DNA of 64,000 nt from positions 3,908,001 through 3,972,000 of the forward strand of contig NC_079883.1 in NCBI RefSeq assembly GCF_029227915.1. Direction: 5' to 3'. Of the stretch, positions 49,496 to 59,829 are shown piece by piece. Position 1 is the stretch's first letter. Each line of letters starts with the position of its first letter. The position numbers and the translations under genes were made by a program. The notes below the pieces were generated by a model. That model was not told the origin of the DNA, searched no databases, and worked only from the letters and a program-made list of their open reading frames with translations. This DNA comes from Hydractinia symbiolongicarpus. Taxonomy: Eukaryota; Cnidaria; Hydrozoa; Anthoathecata; Hydractiniidae.

Positions 49496-50075
49496 TTAAA
49501 AGCTTTTCTTTAATATTTTGTTGATTCCCAGTTGTGAGTGGAAATAGAATAAAAAACAAGACATATAATCCAGTTAATTTTCAGTCTACAAACGAGCCAA
49601 TTTTTTCCAACTAGTGCGTATTGAATTATTTTAGAAAAAAAAATATTAGACCAAAGCATGCAATATACGGAAAATTAGTTTCAACAGTTGACTCGAGCAT
49701 GATTCTTTTCCTTGTCTACTTGAGACATTAGGAATCGACTGGCCTCACAACAATCATATCTGTGCCTATAAATATTTTTTTTGTCAGCCTAAAATTCGAA
49801 ATGGAATTATTTCGAAATAGCCGTGATAAAATAAAATTAGAAAATTAGAACATGTTAATTTGGTAGAAAAAGAAAAGGTGGAATTACATGAAGCATAATG
49901 TTTTTTAAACTACATTTTATGCATTATAAATGAACTTAATATGTACAATATTTATTCTGTTGATTTCAGAGGCAAAATCTGCTTTTCATTTCCACATTGA
50001 CAGTGGGAAAGAAGTAAAAAGCAAGTTTCGGGACCCACAACGAAGTTTCGTTCAATGTCTCTACAAAGATCTTAT

Positions 50076-50525
50076 TCAAACGGATAATTGGCAAGTACAA
50101 CTCTTCATCACTTTGACATTCTTCAGATGGATGCTCCCCTTCAAACATTTCATCTTCACGTACTCATCGACTACAACACCTGGGTTACAAGTATTAATCT
50201 CAGGTGGCAACAATTTCCGATCAACAATAATAGGCTTTGTTTTTGAAAAGCATGAGCCGAAGCATATTTTGTTTGATATCAACTGAGTAGTACAATCCTC
50301 ATGTCTGATTGTTTGTTTAAAATGCACACCATGACATTCAATCCCTTTTACCGAAATCAAAAGGGATAATGCTTTTCTGTTATTTTCAGACACAAATCCA
50401 TCAGCGGAAATCTTCGCAGCAACTTGACTTAACAACAAATCGTGTTCTGTTTGTTTCCTAGTAGCTGTTACTTCAAGTATTATTGCTGAATAGCAAGCAA
50501 AACAAAGCATGTAACTCCACACCAT
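50076..50525 (-). CDS. Secreted cystine-knot (DAN/CTCK-like) protein, copy 2
   Basis: 149 residues, paralogue of 46426-46875, with the same exon start, signal peptide plan and eight-cysteine C-terminal knot (CFGSC, CTC). It differs from copy 1 at eight residues: seven fall in the first 22, and the only other is Thr to Met near the C-terminus (VKVTKSC to VKVMKSC). Both copies are open from start to stop, so both may be functional. An upstream acceptor and a leader donor near 50676 match copy 1. Role inferred from the family only. Confidence 0.8.
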   Translation of the reverse strand: MVWSYMLCFACYSAIILEVTATRKQTEHDLLLSQVAAKISADGFVSENNRKALSLLISVKGIECHGVHFKQTIRHEDCTTQLISNKICFGSCFSKTKPIIVDRKLLPPEINTCNPGVVVDEYVKMKCLKGSIHLKNVKVMKSCTCQLSV

Positions 50526-50529
50526 GTTT

Positions 50530-51820
50530 CTAGAAAAGAAAAAACACTGAATTTAAATTATCTACAAAATATGCTCCTTGTTCCTTGGGTAAAACCGAAG
50601 CGGAAAGAATGGAATTCCATTTTCGAGTAGGTAGAGATGATAAAATAACATGTAAAAGTTGAATTAGTTACTTACGAGTAGATGAAGGCGTTAGAAAGAA
50701 TGAATACTTGTGTATCTTGCTACATCAAATTATTATATTCAAGGCGAAGAGCAACCTTAAGGCTGACCTTCTTATCTTTTTTCAATTGAATAAACCAGTT
50801 GGATATTTAAGTTTTCATTGAGACATTTTAATTTATCAAGATATTTTTAAATTCAAAACATAAAGGCAATTAGAAAGTTTAAACTCAAAGAAATCTGAAC
50901 GCTTGTTATGTTTTAGAATGAAATAGCTCTCCTGCAATTACAGCGTCGTTTCTGATGATGTCAGCGCCTCGGGATTCAGGTTCTATTAGCATCATAATCA
51001 AATAACACTTGAACAGAAACAGCAAGTAAAAGATCTACTTCAATAACACGGATTTATATGCACTATAAAGAAAGACAATAATAATAACCTAGGTAAACTC
51101 ACAATTAGTAAACAAGCTGCAAGTGCAAAAGAGTGTATTTATGAATCCCTATGTTTGTTTAATGTTTATCTGTCTTAGACACGAATGATTTCTGCGTGGA
51201 ATTTGTTAGATAAGAAGAGCCTCCTCTTTTTCTTTATTCATACAATGCATACCCATTGCATTTTCTGTAACGGAAGCTTTCAAACTGTATACTAAAAAGA
51301 AGAAAAACAAAAGCTTAGCAGGAAGGCTTTTTAATTTCAAAATCTTTTGTTGATAATATCGCTTCCCACTGCTAAAGTTCGCATAATGTTCACTTCCTGT
51401 GTAACTGAGCGTATTCTCCACTGGGTATTAAATAACGTAACAAAGTTACATAATATATCCATCACAATAAACATTATAAGCAAGCCTTGGCAAAAATTAA
51501 TTTATGTGAATTAGTTTTCTATTCACAATACGAAAAACAATCAACGTCTTCAATCGTCGTTTTCTTTTGCCCTTCAGGTTCCCGTCAATAGTTTCCTAGG
51601 AAAGTTAAAGAGCAAACAGTAAGATTGTAAAATTGCCCATAAAAATTAGTGTTTGAGTCGTTCTTAACTTCTCTGAGAAAAAATAGTGTTGATGAAAAAA
51701 ATTACCGCATGAAACGAACTGGGATCAAATAAAATGATCTGTCTTGGTTGGGTTGGCAAAAAAATATCAAAAATAAAACTGTTCCAGAGAATTTAGTAAT
51801 ATCTAATATTTCTTGATTTA
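50530..51820. other. No gene recognised; upstream flank of copy 2
   Basis: Nearly identical to the corresponding unit 1 DNA except for an indel around 51050-51090. It includes the same TATA-like leader region (about 50700-50740). Confidence 0.5.
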
Positions 51821-51829
51821 CAGTGTTAA

Positions 51830-52450
51830 CCTTACCCTGGGGCTGCCAGTGGGATAATATGTAGCTATAAAGATAATTTAGTCAACTTTTATTAATTAAA
51901 TCTTTGCTTAAATTGGAATCAAACTGAATCAACACGGTCTATATTTAAAAAAAATTCTTAATTATTAGATTTGTCATTAGCATGAGAACTCGGTGGGCGA
52001 AAAATTATAGACCTTTTTTATTTCATAATTTTGACGTCGGAGCTGTTGACGTATATCATTGCTTCACATTTAACGAAAAACAAAGCTAGGTCACTAGATT
52101 TTTTTAATAGAGTAGCCGTAATTTATCTATTAGCAAATAATTTATTTTTTAATGTGATTAAATAAATAGACTTATAACATAAGCTTGCTCAACTTAGGCA
52201 CGAATTTGAAATATGATGCAACTAATTTCATGCGAGAGAATTTTTGTAATGTGATATTGTACGTTTTTTAATACCTTCAAATGGATTTCATTGTAATCAT
52301 GTTAAAACAATATTTTTGGTGCCATTATCAACGGGATATAACTTTATGTATGAAAAATATTTATAAGAATGAATTAGGTTTAAGAATTGCTAGCTTTAAA
52401 GTTTTGAAATATTTTGTTTGGCAGCTAGTCAACTACACACACGTGGTCAC
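51830..52450 (+). repeat. Dispersed repeat R, copy B (uninterrupted)
   Basis: Matches 36885-37083 plus 43270-43690 as one continuous sequence, so it serves as the empty site for the 6.2-kb Helitron-type insertion. It directly follows the duplicated cystine-knot segment. Confidence 0.65.
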
Positions 52451-52872
52451 CATCTTTAAATTTCTTTGCATGTAAATACAGTTTCCTATGAGTAAGTAAA
52501 AGGTCAGATAACCAGGTTTTCGTATTCCTTAGAAATAATGTACTCGCCTGCAGCAAGTGTAGGGATGATTTATAACCACATTTTTCAAAAAATCACGGTC
52601 GAACTCTCATAAAAAATATCAAACACAAAAATGTTTCTGACGTCACAACATTTCGTCACGCCTCATTGCACAAAAATCTATTGTTATGCATGACAAATCC
52701 CTATCATGCGGTGCTTAGTCATGCGTAACAAGGTAAAGTCCCTAACATACAACAAATGATCCCCCAACACATGCGCATATGATCAAAATGTTGAATAGGA
52801 ACATACCCAACATCCTGCTAAACATTCGACCATTCAAAAAAACTACCTGAATATATGACAAAAAATAATAAT

Positions 52873-53167
52873 ATGGAGGAGGCCAAAAAATGCCTAAAAT
52901 GTAGACAATTTTTATCTATGGAAATTTCAGGATCAAGGATGATGGACAGCTGGCAAAAACGTGCATTAAATGCCTTGATGTTCAACAAACTGCTGCTTCG
53001 GCAGAACGTCGGCAGAACGTCGGCTAAAATATGGTAATGATATAGTGTGTCCCTGTTGCGAGGAACATAAATTTGAATTTGAGTATAGGATAATAGACAA
53101 AAAAGGCCAAGATTTAGCACAAATTGCATTGAGTGCATGGTCAAGAACGCGAGCAGGGCAGAGTTAA
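52873..53167 (+). pseudogene. Zinc-ribbon protein, frameshifted
   Basis: Begins MEEAKKCLKCRQFLSME, one CxxC pair, then shifts frame before the second pair (TCIKCLD). It ends with a CPCC motif and LSAWSRTRAG before a stop. The same CxxC...CxxC module starts several other genes of the element. In related genes an HNH region follows; here it is missing, so this is a truncated paralogue. Confidence 0.65.
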
Positions 53168-53293
53168 ACCGACAAAAGTGTTTCGACTGGGTGTATCATG
53201 GCATACCATGCTAGCTGCCATAATGAACGATTTGATTAGGGAATCCCCTACTCAAATCACAGCAATCTACTGACAAATGTGTGTATAATAAAG

Positions 53294-54750
53294 ATGAGTT
53301 GGTTTAAGAATGTCATCAGCAAACAATATAACACCGTGTCGGCACCAGTGGCAGCAACTCGCGATGCTCTTGCCGATTGACTACAGAGTGTGCAGGATAC
53401 CGTTGCATTCTATTACAACAAAGCAAAGGAACAAATTTCGGTAGGTATAACGCTTCACGACGAGATTGAACAGGAGGCAAGGGAGTACTACAGGGAGGAA
53501 ATCCAGGGGGACGATATCCAGATGTTGGAGGATGGAAATAGGATCAAGACATGGGGGTTCAACAAGGATTTGAACCAGCCACTAACGGAAGCGATCACAC
53601 GAATAATTAAAACCCACATAGAAATGCGCGTTACGGTTGTGTATAGCTTCAGTTCTCATAATTACAAGGGTGGGGGCGATGTGCCTGATTGCTACAAAAC
53701 TAAGAGCTTCAGGTCAGAATCAAAATAGCAGAAATCGAAGTGTTCCTTAAGGAATGCAAGATGAAGCGTTTCGATCTGGAGGATCACGAGTTCTGGGTGT
53801 TTCTGTAGATGTCACGAACAAGATGTGACGGGTATCAGATCTCACGCGTACAGCGAACCCCACAAGTGTAGGACCCTCTAGGGTATGACGTAAACATGCT
53901 CTACCCGAGTATCTTGAGGTAAGACTTTCCCTGTGGGAAGGAACAGCTGATATAGGTGGCCACACCGACATCAGAACACAATATCGAGCACTGGCTTTGA
54001 CAGACAGGCTCATAATGACCCCGATAAACGTATAGCGGAAGATATAGCAAAGTTGAAAGGCAACTACGGCAAAATCATTGAAGACTTAGCGACCACGCAA
54101 ATACTACGTTTACGAGGGATGATAAGGAGGTTGATGCAGGCCTCCGAAGCCTCTACCTCGAGCACCTTGAATAGATTTGAGATACTTACGAGCTGAGAAG
54201 GGGCAAACACAAGTGTAGTATCAATAGAGCCTACTAGTGTGGTATTGCAGTGTACCAACTAGCCAAGCTTTGGGTGTTGGAATTTTACTACGACTTTCTG
54301 GACAAGTACGTGCATCGTAGAGACTTTGAGTACATTTACATGGAAACTGACAGTGCATATTTTTCCATCTCTGGAAAAGAGTTGAGAGATGTCGTTCGCC
54401 CCGAACTGCTTGACACTTACAACAAAGACGTGAAAAAATGGCTCGCTACTGATAAGTACTCGAGTCAAGCAGGAGAATTATTCAAAGCAGAATTCATAGG
54501 GTTTCGGATGATTGCCCTGACAGCCAAGTCTTATTTCATCGAGGGCAAAGAAGGTACGAAATTTTCATGTTAGAGCATGTCAAAGAGGCAAAATTCTGTG
54601 GCCTGGAGTAGATACATAAGTGCGAGAGGTAGTTTAGACAGGGCTAAAAACGTAGGCTTTAGGGTACACAACCAGGGTATGGTTACCTATGAACAGAATA
54701 AACTGGGGCTCCCAACGTTTTACGATAAGAGAGTTGTACAAGATTTTTGA
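53294..54750 (+). pseudogene. Family B DNA polymerase, internally deleted and mutated
   Basis: Starts MSWFKNVISKQYNTVS with an in-frame TGA after about 28 codons. An N-terminal region runs to 53728, then broken frames hold motif A (YDVNMLYPSIL, about 53884-53916), motif B (KLKGNYGKIIEDL, about 54050-54085, with the usual Ser of NSxYG missing) and motif C (YMETDS, about 54338). Motif C normally reads YxDTDS; the first catalytic Asp is Glu here. The C-terminal part (54250-54573 and about 54640-54750) is recognisable. The 3'-5' exonuclease region is absent and total length is under half that of a full Polinton polymerase. It would have replicated the element. Confidence 0.8.
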
Positions 54751-54820
54751 ATGACGAGGTTTACCAAAAGCTGTCCAAAGTGTTGGAAAGGTGGTACTAT
54801 AAAACAAAAACAAAAACAAT

Positions 54821-55335
54821 ATGGAGGGGACCAAGAAATGCACAAACTGGAATCAAGCCCTATCACTATACAACTTTAAGGTGATTTAACGTAACTGAAA
54901 ACGGACAAAAATGTGCATCAAAGGCCTTGATATAAAGAAGGCATCACAGGAACATACTAAGTGCCCACACAAAAAAACAAAAACACCAATGTCCAACATG
55001 CGATCGCCCTGGGTATCTCCATAAACTAATTCTGATGAAGATTCGTAATGCCCTAAATTATGATACAGAGATATCATCCCAAGAATATCTGGAATGTGAT
55101 ATTAAAACATTCATGAAGCACATCCAGGCCCAATTTAAAGGCGGTATAAAACTGGGGAAACCGAAGGCAGTGGAGTTTGATCACAAGATACCAAATAAAA
55201 AACAGGGAGAACAGGGTATACCCTAGCGAAAAGGTGCAAATTGCAAGACTCCACTACACCAACATGCAGCCCATATCGGCTGCGGATAATCAAACAAAAG
55301 GTCATCGATATATCTCCAGGTACAATGTAGTCTAG
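54821..55335 (+). pseudogene. Zinc-ribbon + HNH endonuclease-like protein, broken
   Basis: Starts MEGTKKCTNWNQALSLYNF, a zinc ribbon whose CxxC has decayed, followed by CPHKK and CPTCDRPG elements after frameshifts. The open part (55035-55226) has EYLECDIKTFMKHIQAQFK and EFDHKIP, matching the HNH region of related element genes (DHKI). The tail ARLHYTNMQP then SAADNQTKGHRY follows after another shift. HNH proteins cut DNA; this one is inactive as read. Confidence 0.65.
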
Positions 55336-55375
55336 CGCGGTTGATCAAACACACTTGCTGTAAATGGAAGTGTAA

Positions 55376-55711
55376 ATGTATATTGTGGTAATTCTACCCT
55401 ATGCCCTGATCGCTTATGTTTTTTTTCGATATCGTCATACAATAAATAGGATGTCAGAGCTTGCACGCGTATTCGACACAGCCTCAGAAAGTTTTGAACA
55501 TGATGAAAAACCAACGGATAAACGCCAAGCCTTGAAAGAAGCCCTGAGGAAAGGCAAAGGGCATTTCCTGCCAAAGAAATGTACGGAGGGGTTTATTGAC
55601 AAGGCTCCTGATGAGGCGGTAGAAAAGGTACATGCGGAGTACGTGCAACATGAACTTCAGGAGAAGGGTGAGAAAACAGCAAAAGCGCTGACCAGCCATG
55701 TGGTCAACTGA
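55376..55711 (+). CDS. Membrane-anchored conserved Maverick protein, truncated by a stop
   Basis: 111 codons open: an N-terminal transmembrane segment (YIVVILPYALIAYVFF), then a charged, probably helical region ending VEKVHAEYVQHELQEKGEKT. After the TGA the same kind of sequence continues with further stops (DIEEDPIIRDAM, then a hydrophobic LAPILVAGHT stretch up to about 55880). The protein was therefore longer, possibly continuous with the 55996-56256 reading frame. I recognise it as part of the cnidarian-type Maverick gene set but know no function. Confidence 0.55.
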   Translation: MYIVVILPYALIAYVFFRYRHTINRMSELARVFDTASESFEHDEKPTDKRQALKEALRKGKGHFLPKKCTEGFIDKAPDEAVEKVHAEYVQHELQEKGEKTAKALTSHVVN

Positions 55712-55949
55712 TATGCCAATATGATTGGAAATATCGTGGATAGCGACAGTGTCTAGGGCCTGCGCCAAGATATTGAGGAAGACCCCATTATTCGAGACGC
55801 CATGACAGACCTCTGGATTCTTGTGTACTAAACCATTGGGAGGTGTCTGGCACCCATCTTAGTAGCAGGACACACGGCCCGGCATATGGGCAAAAAAAGA
55901 GGATGAGGCGGAGGAGAAAGATATTCAAGGATGTAAAATTTATCTTAAA

Positions 55950-56256
55950 GCTCTGAGCAAGCAACGTAACCCCAAAAGAAAAGGAGATCCTGGACATGCT
56001 CTACGAAACCGTTGTAGATCTTAGTTTCCCATTTGCCTATGCCCTAGCAGGCAAGAAATTTTTGGGTATAACAAAACCACCTACCAAAATGGCTACCAGC
56101 GATGTTCTCCAGATGGTGTCCTATGTTGCAGCAGGCAGGGCGACTCGTGAAATGGCCGTCAAGAAAGGGTGGATCCCTCCACGTATAGTCCCGAAACCTT
56201 TAATAGACCGTCCAGTAAAATTTGTGTTTGCCCCAAAGGCAAATACAAACCAATAA
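55950..56256 (+). CDS. Small conserved Maverick protein or C-terminal part of the preceding gene
   Basis: Open from a stop near 55950; the first Met is at 55996. It contains YETVVDLSFPFAYALAGKKF, a weakly hydrophobic segment, then YVAAGRATREMAVKKGWIPP. The residues just before the Met (TPKEKEILD) look coding too, so the true start may be upstream and the gene may join the membrane protein at 55376. No function known. Confidence 0.5.
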
Positions 56257-56602
56257 TGAGGATGGTAAAAAATGTTCAAAATGTAGACACTTTTTATCTA
56301 TGGACAATTTCAAGATGAGACGTAATGGTCAAAAAAATCGACAGTGTATCCCATGTTTGACCGACAACAAAGCGTCAAAGGAGCGCACAAGCAGCCGCCG
56401 AAGCAACTGGCCTCTACGTGAAAACAAGGAACTCATAGCTATCTGTAGGGTCCATATTGAAGCCCAGGTTTCCGAGGGGATTGACTGGGAACACTACGAG
56501 TTTCTTCATATTCATCACAAGGTGACATTCAAGTATCAGGAAACTGGTAAGTTTTCAACGCTTGCTGATATTGCCTGGGTATTATACCAACACTCAAGTT
56601 AA
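56255..56602 (+). CDS. Zinc-ribbon protein with degenerate HNH-like end
   Basis: CSKCRHFLSMDNFKMRRNGQ then CIPCL form the CxxC...CxxC ribbon. The C-terminal half has HIEAQVSEGIDWEHY and HIHHKVTFKY, the position of the HNH site in related genes, then DIAWVLYQH. The frame is open, but the start is doubtful. Paralogues begin ATGGAG while this reads ATGAG, a one-base loss that moves the ATG out of frame; the next in-frame Met lies upstream at 56222, inside the previous gene. Confidence 0.6.
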   Translation, partial: NEDGKKCSKCRHFLSMDNFKMRRNGQKNRQCIPCLTDNKASKERTSSRRSNWPLRENKELIAICRVHIEAQVSEGIDWEHYEFLHIHHKVTFKYQETGKFSTLADIAWVLYQHSS

Positions 56603-56610
56603 ATATACAA

Positions 56611-56990
56611 ATGCAGGCCAAATGTTCAAAATGTAAAAACCTTCTTTCCCCAGACGATTTCAGGATTAGGGGAAATACTCGAACGAAAAGTTGCATAGGT
56701 TGCCTGGATAAAGTGAAGGGTAAGCGGCGGAGTGTCAAAAACAAAGAAATTATATCCAGGTACGCTGAACTCATCAGAGAACCCCCTGGGCATGTCAGCC
56801 CTGAGAAGGCACAGATCGTCAAGAGGTACCGCAAGGTACTGCTTTCCTGAAGGGTAAGCTATCGTTTGATCCTCTACCCTTCGAATACCATACACGAAAT
56901 ACCAAGTTCTGCCCTACCTGCCAGGGTTTTTGGTACACAATCACGGTGGTGTGTGGATCTGTTTAAACTGTACCGCGATATACCTTAAAT
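56611..56990 (+). pseudogene. Zinc-ribbon protein, second ribbon lost by frameshift
   Basis: The open part (56611-56850, 79 codons) starts MQAKCSKCKNLLSPDDFRIR with CIGCL as the second pair. After its stop, a further zinc ribbon is readable in shifted frames (FCPTCQGFW at about 56912, WICLNCTAIYLK at about 56956). Two ribbons in one small protein suggest a DNA- or RNA-binding regulator or a transcription-factor-like role; this is inferred. Confidence 0.55.
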
Positions 56991-57008
56991 AAAGAATGTT
57001 CATAAAGA

Positions 57009-57623
57009 ATGAGGCCATCAATAAATGTTAATAAACGTCGTGTAGGAACCGCATACAGGTATAGTTACAGGCCAACAGGCTGCGGCAAGAAGCAACCTGT
57101 CCTGGATCTACTTGAGCGGGAGTACAAAAAACACTATCACAATATCAACATCTTGTGTCCTACCCTGCAATGGAATAACATCTAGTTAGAAAGGGCATCA
57201 CTCTGTGAAGATCCCTATGTCTTCCTGATCGATCCTAAAGATAAATTGTTCGACTGGATCCTAAAATTGTCCTCATTGTTGGCAGGTGATGAGAGTCTCT
57301 TCATAGTCGACGACTGTATAGCCGATGAAGGCCTCGACAAGCGGAGACAACCCCTACTTGAGCTTACCATCAGTGGTAGACACAGGAAGCACAGCTTGTG
57401 GTTACTCAAGCAGTCGTATGCAGCTTTGCCCCAAAATTTGAGACGACAGAAGAAGCAGTTGTTTTTATGGTACTCTCATGAACCCTCAGATATGAAAATG
57501 ATCGACGAAGAGACGAACCTTATTTCAGACTGGGGCGAGATCAAGGCTGAATTGAAAAAATCCAAGCATGCATGCCTATATGTGAGGCTGGAACATCGTA
57601 GGACTTGGAAAATCCTCGAATGA
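57009..57623 (+). pseudogene. FtsK/HerA-type packaging ATPase, one in-frame stop
   Basis: One frame from ATG 57009 to 57623 with a single TAG at 57183-57185. The Walker A region reads RPTGCGKK, where the normal GxxGxGK[ST] has lost its last Ser/Thr. Walker B is LFIVDDC at about 57300. Sensor-like and C-terminal parts (SGRHRKHSLWLLKQSY; PQNLRRQ) fit the A32-like genome-packaging ATPases of Polintons and large DNA viruses. At about 205 codons it is near the usual short Polinton length. The Lys substitution plus the stop make activity unlikely. Confidence 0.75.
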
Positions 57624-57663
57624 CCACGTTAAAATCCTCTGGCTGAACAAAGGTATATAGAAA

Positions 57664-58439
57664 ATGTCGTCGCAAGTGTCCAACAACCAGGAGCAACCTA
57701 TGTTCAAAAGGCCTGATCTGGGACGGTTTCTTGGTAATGAAAAGGTTAAAAATATGGTGATACCTTTAACGTTTCTACCAGGTCAGAAACAGTGCGGTCC
57801 AAAGGAGCCCATCCCATGGGTCCCCGATCAGGTATGCGAGGAGGAGGGAAAAATGGCCAAGATGTATTCATCACATTGGATGATGCCCTGGAGCTGGTGC
57901 GTCGTTCCAGGAAACCAAAGGCTGTAGGGGTCAGGCTGTAGGGGTCATGGTTGGCCAGGGCAGATGTGAAAATATTACAAGATGAACTCAAAGAGCAGCG
58001 TCAGGCTCTTGAGGATAGGAATATAGACATCGACATTCTCGAGAATGATCTAGACGATAGAGATAGTCAGCTCATGGCGTTGGGAGATGAGATTGATGAG
58101 CTCCAGCAACAAGTAGAAACACTTCCGCAACGTACTGTGCCTTACCTCGAAGATCCTGGAAAAGATAACGGCATGGTTGTGATGCAGAAGAAAATCAACG
58201 ATTCCTTTCCATACCTTGCCATTTGTGGTCGACAGTGGTATGTAGCGCAAAAGATTCGGAACAAGCTTGTTGACTACCCCAAGGGTGAGATTGTCGTACT
58301 AGCCGAGACTCCAAATGCCATCGTACACTATAATTGGCTTCGGGAACGTGGATGTATCGAGGTAAACCCAGAACTTGTGAGACATTTCAGGCTTGGTGAA
58401 CACTACACGCATGAGCGTCTCCTAGACCTTGCTGAATGA
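57664..58439 (+). pseudogene. Coiled-coil protein of unknown function, frameshifted
   Basis: The N-terminal frame (57664-57927) and the C-terminal frame (57951-58439) belong together: between them a third frame reads VFITLDDALELVRRSRK. A coiled coil (QDELKEQRQALEDRN..., about 58000-58130) precedes a compact conserved domain (FPYLAICGRQWYVAQKIRNK; VVLAETPNAIVHYNWLRERG). Similar coiled-coil plus C-terminal domain proteins occur in Mavericks and large DNA viruses; I cannot assign a function. Confidence 0.55.
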
Positions 58440-58525
58440 CTTAAACGGGCACTAACTTAAAATTTTAAGTATCCAGATAATTTTAAATATCCAGATGAAG
58501 TATACTACGAGGGGTTTTAAAATGC

Positions 58526-58864
58526 ATGGGTACATTTGTAGAAAGCGAGATAGACGAGGATTTAGAGGATGCTATTAAACGTATAGGGCTGCATATTGTT
58601 CAAAAGGATAGGAACGACTATGGTGCACTCTGTTACCAGATCGTCAAAGATAAGGACTTGAAGCTATCGGATTTGGCTAATATATCAACAATAGGCGATA
58701 TACTCAACTTTCCGATACCAGATAGACGCCTGGTCGATATTGATTTAGAAAATGAACCCAATGTTATCAAAGGTATCGTCCATGGATACCCGTTCTACAC
58801 CTTAAGTCCAAGGAAACGCATGAAGAACTATTACCACTTCTTGATAACATCCGGAGGTACTTGA
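58526..58864 (+). CDS. Conserved small Maverick protein, unknown function
   Basis: 112 codons, intact: an acidic helix (ESEIDEDLEDAIKRIG), then YGALCYQIVKDKDLKLSDL, ILNFPIPDRRLVDIDL and a HGYPFYTLSPRKRM segment. The last 30 bases overlap the end of the convergent integrase gene, so the ends of the two genes interlock. No known domain recognised. Confidence 0.55.
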   Translation: MGTFVESEIDEDLEDAIKRIGLHIVQKDRNDYGALCYQIVKDKDLKLSDLANISTIGDILNFPIPDRRLVDIDLENEPNVIKGIVHGYPFYTLSPRKRMKNYYHFLITSGGT

Positions 58865-59607
58865 ACGTCCTCTGGAATAAGCATGAGTTCTTCTGACACG
58901 AAGCTTCTTTCAGGGCCGTCCTTTAAATAGTACAGCACGCGACTACCCGTTTCAATACGGTCCAACCTGTACATTTTCCTACTCCAGAAAGCATCTGTAG
59001 CACGTCTTCTCGCATCACCGTGCTTCCCTCCGGGTTGTAGCAGATACAGGTACAACCCGTCGTCAGGTATGGGGTTTTACTCGGAATATTGCTGACTTTT
59101 TGCAAGTCGAACATCCTCGAGTTTATTTGCCCTGTTAGGTTTCATCTCAATCATGGCATGTTTTACTATAGGGTACAGGTGCTTGACCCAAGTGGTTGAC
59201 GTCTCGCCAGAAATCAACTCTTGTACATCTTGAGGCTTGAAGAGTCTTTCCGCCAGTATCTTGTTGTAAGACTCGACAAAGGCCGTAAACGTATGATTAT
59301 ATTTGGTGGTAGCTCGCTTGCCTTCTAACAACTTTGTTACATCCGTTTTGAACTCACTACCATTATCACACTGGAAGGTCTTGAGGTATCGAAGATTTCC
59401 TGCCTTGTAAATGTCCTTAATCATGTCTGCAATCCCGCTAGCTTTTTTGGTACTTAGGGCTACCTTGTATCTCGACCCTACATCAATGCCTGTCAGGATG
59501 TACTTGTAGGTGTTTTCATACAACCGATCATGGGGCATACATAGCAGATCAAACTTTTCGTTCGATGCTATATAATATTTATAAAGATTTATACATGTTG
59601 TCGTCCA
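58831..59607 (-). pseudogene. Retroviral-type (DDE) integrase of Maverick, frameshifted
   Basis: Catalytic residues are present: Asp in ILTGIDVGSRY (59482-59484), Asp in FQCDNGSEF (59365-59367) and Glu in TAFVESYNK (59272-59274). The Asp-Glu spacing is 31 residues rather than the usual 35-36, suggesting a small in-frame deletion near LLEGKRATT. A frameshift near 59060-59080 separates the C-terminal domain (58831-59055), which has YLLQPGGKHGDARRRATD, RLDRIETGSRVLYYL and IPEDVQVPPD. It inserts the element into host DNA. The N-terminal zinc-binding region is missing or replaced by the upstream frame. Confidence 0.8.
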
Positions 59608-59817
59608 ACTCCGCCGTTGTTTATTGAACCAGTCGATCTTAACCTGACTTTCACAGACCCATCGAGCCTGCGCTGCTTGTAGTTTTTCCATGGCTTCGTC
59701 GTGCCTCTTCCTCTCGGCCTTACCATGTCCTGTAAGTTTACTGAATAGAAAATTTGTGCCGCTGAATGCCAATGCGTTTATTAATGCACCTCCGGCCATG
59801 ATCGCAAGAGTTGCCAT
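59608..59817 (-). CDS. Small hydrophobic/charged Maverick protein fused in frame to integrase remnant
   Basis: Starts MATLAIMAGGALINALAFSG, a hydrophobic Gly/Ala-rich N-terminus suited to membrane insertion, then a charged helix (KAERKRHDEAMEKLQAAQAR). In this copy the frame runs without a stop from an HNH remnant through this region and into the integrase. The fusion probably arose by deletion rather than representing a real polyprotein. Function unknown; possibly a small virion membrane protein. Confidence 0.5.
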
Positions 59818-59829
59818 TTTTTCTGAGAC

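Larger units (their letters stand above)
48241..51820. repeat. Segmental tandem duplication, unit 2
   Basis: Second copy of the 45313-48240 unit, enlarged by the 753-bp MITE at 48743-49495. It contains the second cystine-knot gene. It ends at CTAATATTTCTTGATT, after which unrelated DNA and then repeat R copy B follow. Confidence 0.9.

Noticed and set aside
47628-51421. Identical 71-codon frames at 47628-47843 and 51206-51421
   Set aside because: The DNA of the two units is almost identical here, so protein identity says nothing about coding; no signal or domain is seen.
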